6,771 nucleotides of DNA, taken from assembly GCA_900548565.1 (NCBI GenBank), contig URKV01000093.1:1-6771 (forward strand), read 5' to 3'. Within the stretch, counting starts at the first letter, position 1, and every line of letters starts with the position of its first letter. The translations under genes were made by a program, and so were the position numbers. This document shows positions 5,337 to 6,771 of this stretch, piece by piece. This DNA comes from an uncultured Collinsella sp. (GTDB lineage: Bacteria > Actinomycetota > Coriobacteriia > Coriobacteriales > Coriobacteriaceae). The notes beneath the pieces were generated by a model, which saw nothing but the letters and a program-made list of their open reading frames with translations, was not told the origin of the DNA and ran no database searches.

Positions 5337-5391
5337 TCTCAATCTGTAACAGCTAGGACCCAAAAACTCGGCTAGATGTTACAGATTGAGA
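5337..5391. repeat. Palindromic unit 5 (loop type I)
   Basis: Arms 5337-5351 and 5377-5391 are perfect 15-bp inverted repeats, identical to the arms of unit 1. The loop is type I and nearly identical to unit 3 (AAAAACTCGGCTAGA is shared). The unit ends in GAGATAAACGG, the closing form seen only in the last unit of each array. Confidence 0.87.
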
Positions 5392-5412
5392 TAAACGGCT
5401 TCCGACCTGCAC

Positions 5413-5456
5413 AAAAAGGCCGGGGGCGGCGCGCCGTGTGACGTGCCGCCCCCGGC
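5413..5456 (-). terminator. Intrinsic terminator of the second GH1 gene
   Basis: GCCGGGGGCGGC (5419-5430) pairs perfectly with GCCGCCCCCGGC (5445-5456), a 12-bp GC stem that can extend inwards. On the minus strand it is followed by C and TTTTT (5417-5413), the classical form. It lies 45 bp beyond the stop of the minus-strand gene at 5502. There is no T-run on the plus side, so it does not obviously end the repressor transcript. Confidence 0.88.
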
Positions 5457-5501
5457 TGAGAAATGGGGACAGGTTGTGTGAGCGGGCAACCCCGCCAGCC
5501 A

Positions 5502-6722
5502 CTAGTCCAGACGACGGGTCTGCGCCACGTGCTTATACCAGTATGCGCTTGCCTTGGGCGTGCGCTTCTGGGTTTCAAAGTCAACGTAGAAGAAGCCGTA
5601 ACGCTTGTTGTAGCCATTGGTCCAGGAGAACTGATCCTGCAGGCTCCACAGGAAGTAGCCGCCCACGTTGACGCCCACCTCCATGGCCTTGAGCAGCCAG
5701 CGCAGGTGCTGCTCGATGTAGTCGATGCGCGGCTGATCGTCCACAAAGCCGTCTTTGTAGGGGTCCTTGTAACCCATGCCGTTTTCGGTGATGAAGATCT
5801 GCTTGTAGTTGGGGTAGCGCTGCTTAATGTAGACGAGCAGATCGAACAGACCCTCGGGATAGATGATCCAGTCCCAGTCGGTGGTGGGGATGCCGGGCTT
5901 GTTCACATGCTCGCCAATACCCTTAACGCGCCAGCGGCCAGTGCCCTTCTCGCCCGTACCGTTGTGGTGCAGGTCGTTTTCGCCGTCGTAAGCCTTCAAA
6001 AAGCGGCACTGGTAGTTGTTGACGCCCAGGTAGTCGTTGTAGAGCGCGGCCTTGCGCATGATCTCGAGATCCTCGTCCAGGATCTCGATGGTGCCGCCCG
6101 AGACGGCAGCCAGGCGGTTGGCGCACTCGAGGGTGTCGGGGGCATACTCGCCGCGGAACGTCGCGTCGAGCAAAAACTGGTTTTGCAGCACGTGCTCGTT
6201 GTTGGCGGCTTTGATGTCGGCGGGGTCGTTCTCGTTGAGCGGATACTTGAACTCCAGCGACTGGATGACGCCGATTTTGCCCTTAAAACCGCCGTTGTGG
6301 AAAGCCAGCACGGCCTTGGCGTGGGCGAGCATCATGTTGTGCTCGCACTGGAAGGCCTCGGCCAGATGAGCTTTGACGCCACCGGGGAAGGTGCCCTCGA
6401 TGTAGGTGTTGGAGGCGTCGGCCCAGATCTCGTTAAAGGTGAACCAGTAGGTCACCTGGTCGGCGTACTCCTTAAAGCAGAAGGTGGCAAAGTCCACAAA
6501 GGCGTCGATGGTCTCGCGGTTGAGGAAGTCGCCCTTCTCAAAGAGGGGAAGCGGCGTGTCAAAGTGATGCAGCGTGACGAACGGCTCAACGTGGTGCTTG
6601 TGGCACTCGGCGAAGAGATCGTGGTAGAACTGGACGCCCTCGGGGTTGATTTCGCCGGTGCCGTTGGGGAAGATGCGGCTCCAGGCGATGGAGAGGCGAA
6701 TGCCGTTGATGCCGAACTCCTC
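5502..6722 (-). CDS. Second GH1 6-phospho-beta-galactosidase (LacG-like), 5' end missing
   Basis: This partial cytoplasmic GH1 phospho-glycosidase keeps 406 residues; by comparison with about 470-residue LacG proteins roughly 65-75 N-terminal residues are missing, including the GAATAAYQ-type motif. Genomic sequence stops at 6722, and any open frame continuing to 6737 is adapter-encoded. Counting from the first genomic residue, Glu98 in TFNEIW is the acid/base and Glu313 in ITENGMG the nucleophile. Ser366, Trp367, Lys373 and Tyr375 in FSWTNGYNKRY form the phosphate/galacto-specificity loop. The C-terminal stretch starting GYFLWSLQDQ is identical to that of the 2419-3861 enzyme at 36 of 48 positions, yet the proteins differ clearly elsewhere, so they are paralogues. 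It converges on the repressor gene and has its own terminator. Its promoter and any PTS partner lie to the right of the window. Preference for a different aglycone or a beta-glucoside is possible. Confidence 0.9.
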   Translation of the reverse strand, partial: EEFGINGIRLSIAWSRIFPNGTGEINPEGVQFYHDLFAECHKHHVEPFVTLHHFDTPLPLFEKGDFLNRETIDAFVDFATFCFKEYADQVTYWFTFNEIWADASNTYIEGTFPGGVKAHLAEAFQCEHNMMLAHAKAVLAFHNGGFKGKIGVIQSLEFKYPLNENDPADIKAANNEHVLQNQFLLDATFRGEYAPDTLECANRLAAVSGGTIEILDEDLEIMRKAALYNDYLGVNNYQCRFLKAYDGENDLHHNGTGEKGTGRWRVKGIGEHVNKPGIPTTDWDWIIYPEGLFDLLVYIKQRYPNYKQIFITENGMGYKDPYKDGFVDDQPRIDYIEQHLRWLLKAMEVGVNVGGYFLWSLQDQFSWTNGYNKRYGFFYVDFETQKRTPKASAYWYKHVAQTRRLD

Positions 6723-6771
6723 CTGTCTCTTATACACATCTCCGAGCCCACGAGACTCCTGAGCATCTCGT
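6723..6771 (-). other. Synthetic Nextera read-2 adapter with i7 index
   Basis: 6723-6741 is the Tn5 mosaic end CTGTCTCTTATACACATCT, 6742-6756 the adapter CCGAGCCCACGAGAC, 6757-6764 an 8-base i7 index TCCTGAGC (as I recall, Nextera N704), and 6765-6771 ATCTCGT, the start of the P7 sequence. None of this is genomic. It fuses artificial residues to the front of the truncated GH1 gene. Confidence 0.99.

Larger units (their letters stand above)
5249..5398. repeat. Two-unit palindromic repeat array 2 with complementary ends
   Basis: This 150-bp block carries two units of the family found at 160-389, at 5256-5310 and 5337-5391 (spacing 81 bp). Its ends are complementary: 5249-5270 and 5377-5398 pair at 19 of 22 positions, and the outer tips are CCGTTT and AAACGG. 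It begins 8 bp after the repressor stop and ends 14 bp before the T-run of the next terminator. No gene and no target-site duplication is seen. Confidence 0.8.

Overview
The window is one sequenced library fragment from a GC-rich gut-type bacterium. Both ends carry synthetic Illumina Nextera (Tn5) adapter (1-36 and 6723-6771), so only 37-6722 is genomic. The GC-rich coding sequence, sugar-PTS gene content, Shine-Dalgarno starts and style of the intergenic palindromes look most like a Coriobacteriia (Collinsella-like) actinobacterium. That assignment is an inference from memory of such genomes, not a search result.

Layout, left to right. (1) 37-149, plus strand: the last codons of a LacI-family repressor gene cut off by the fragment end. 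(2) 150-481: an array of three 55-bp palindromic repeats (160-389) and a strong bidirectional intrinsic terminator (410-454). (3) 482-2242, minus: a LacE-type PTS EIICB permease. (4) 2243-2418: a gap holding a long intercistronic hairpin. (5) 2419-3861, minus: a GH1 6-phospho-beta-glycosidase whose phosphate-loop residues are those of LacG. (6) 3862-4202: a divergent control region with three copies of a LacI-type operator. (7) 4203-5240, plus: an intact LacI-family repressor. (8) 5241-5501: a second palindromic array (5249-5398) and a minus-strand terminator (5413-5456). (9) 5502-6722, minus: a second LacG-like GH1 gene with its N-terminus cut off by the adapter.

Working model. The EIIC-EIIB protein imports and phosphorylates a beta-galactoside (lactose most likely, a beta-glucoside possible). 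The GH1 enzyme hydrolyses the 6-phospho-disaccharide in the cytoplasm. The divergent LacI-type protein probably represses both lacG-lacE and itself through the three operators. No EIIA (LacF) is in the window, so it must be encoded elsewhere.

The most unusual signal is the palindromic repeat family. Each array begins 8-10 bp after a lacI-family stop codon and is followed by a terminator and the 3' end of a convergent sugar-utilisation gene. This layout occurs twice. The units are exactly 55 bp between outer arm ends, recur every 79-81 bp, fall into two alternating loop types, and the outer ends of each array are complementary to one another.
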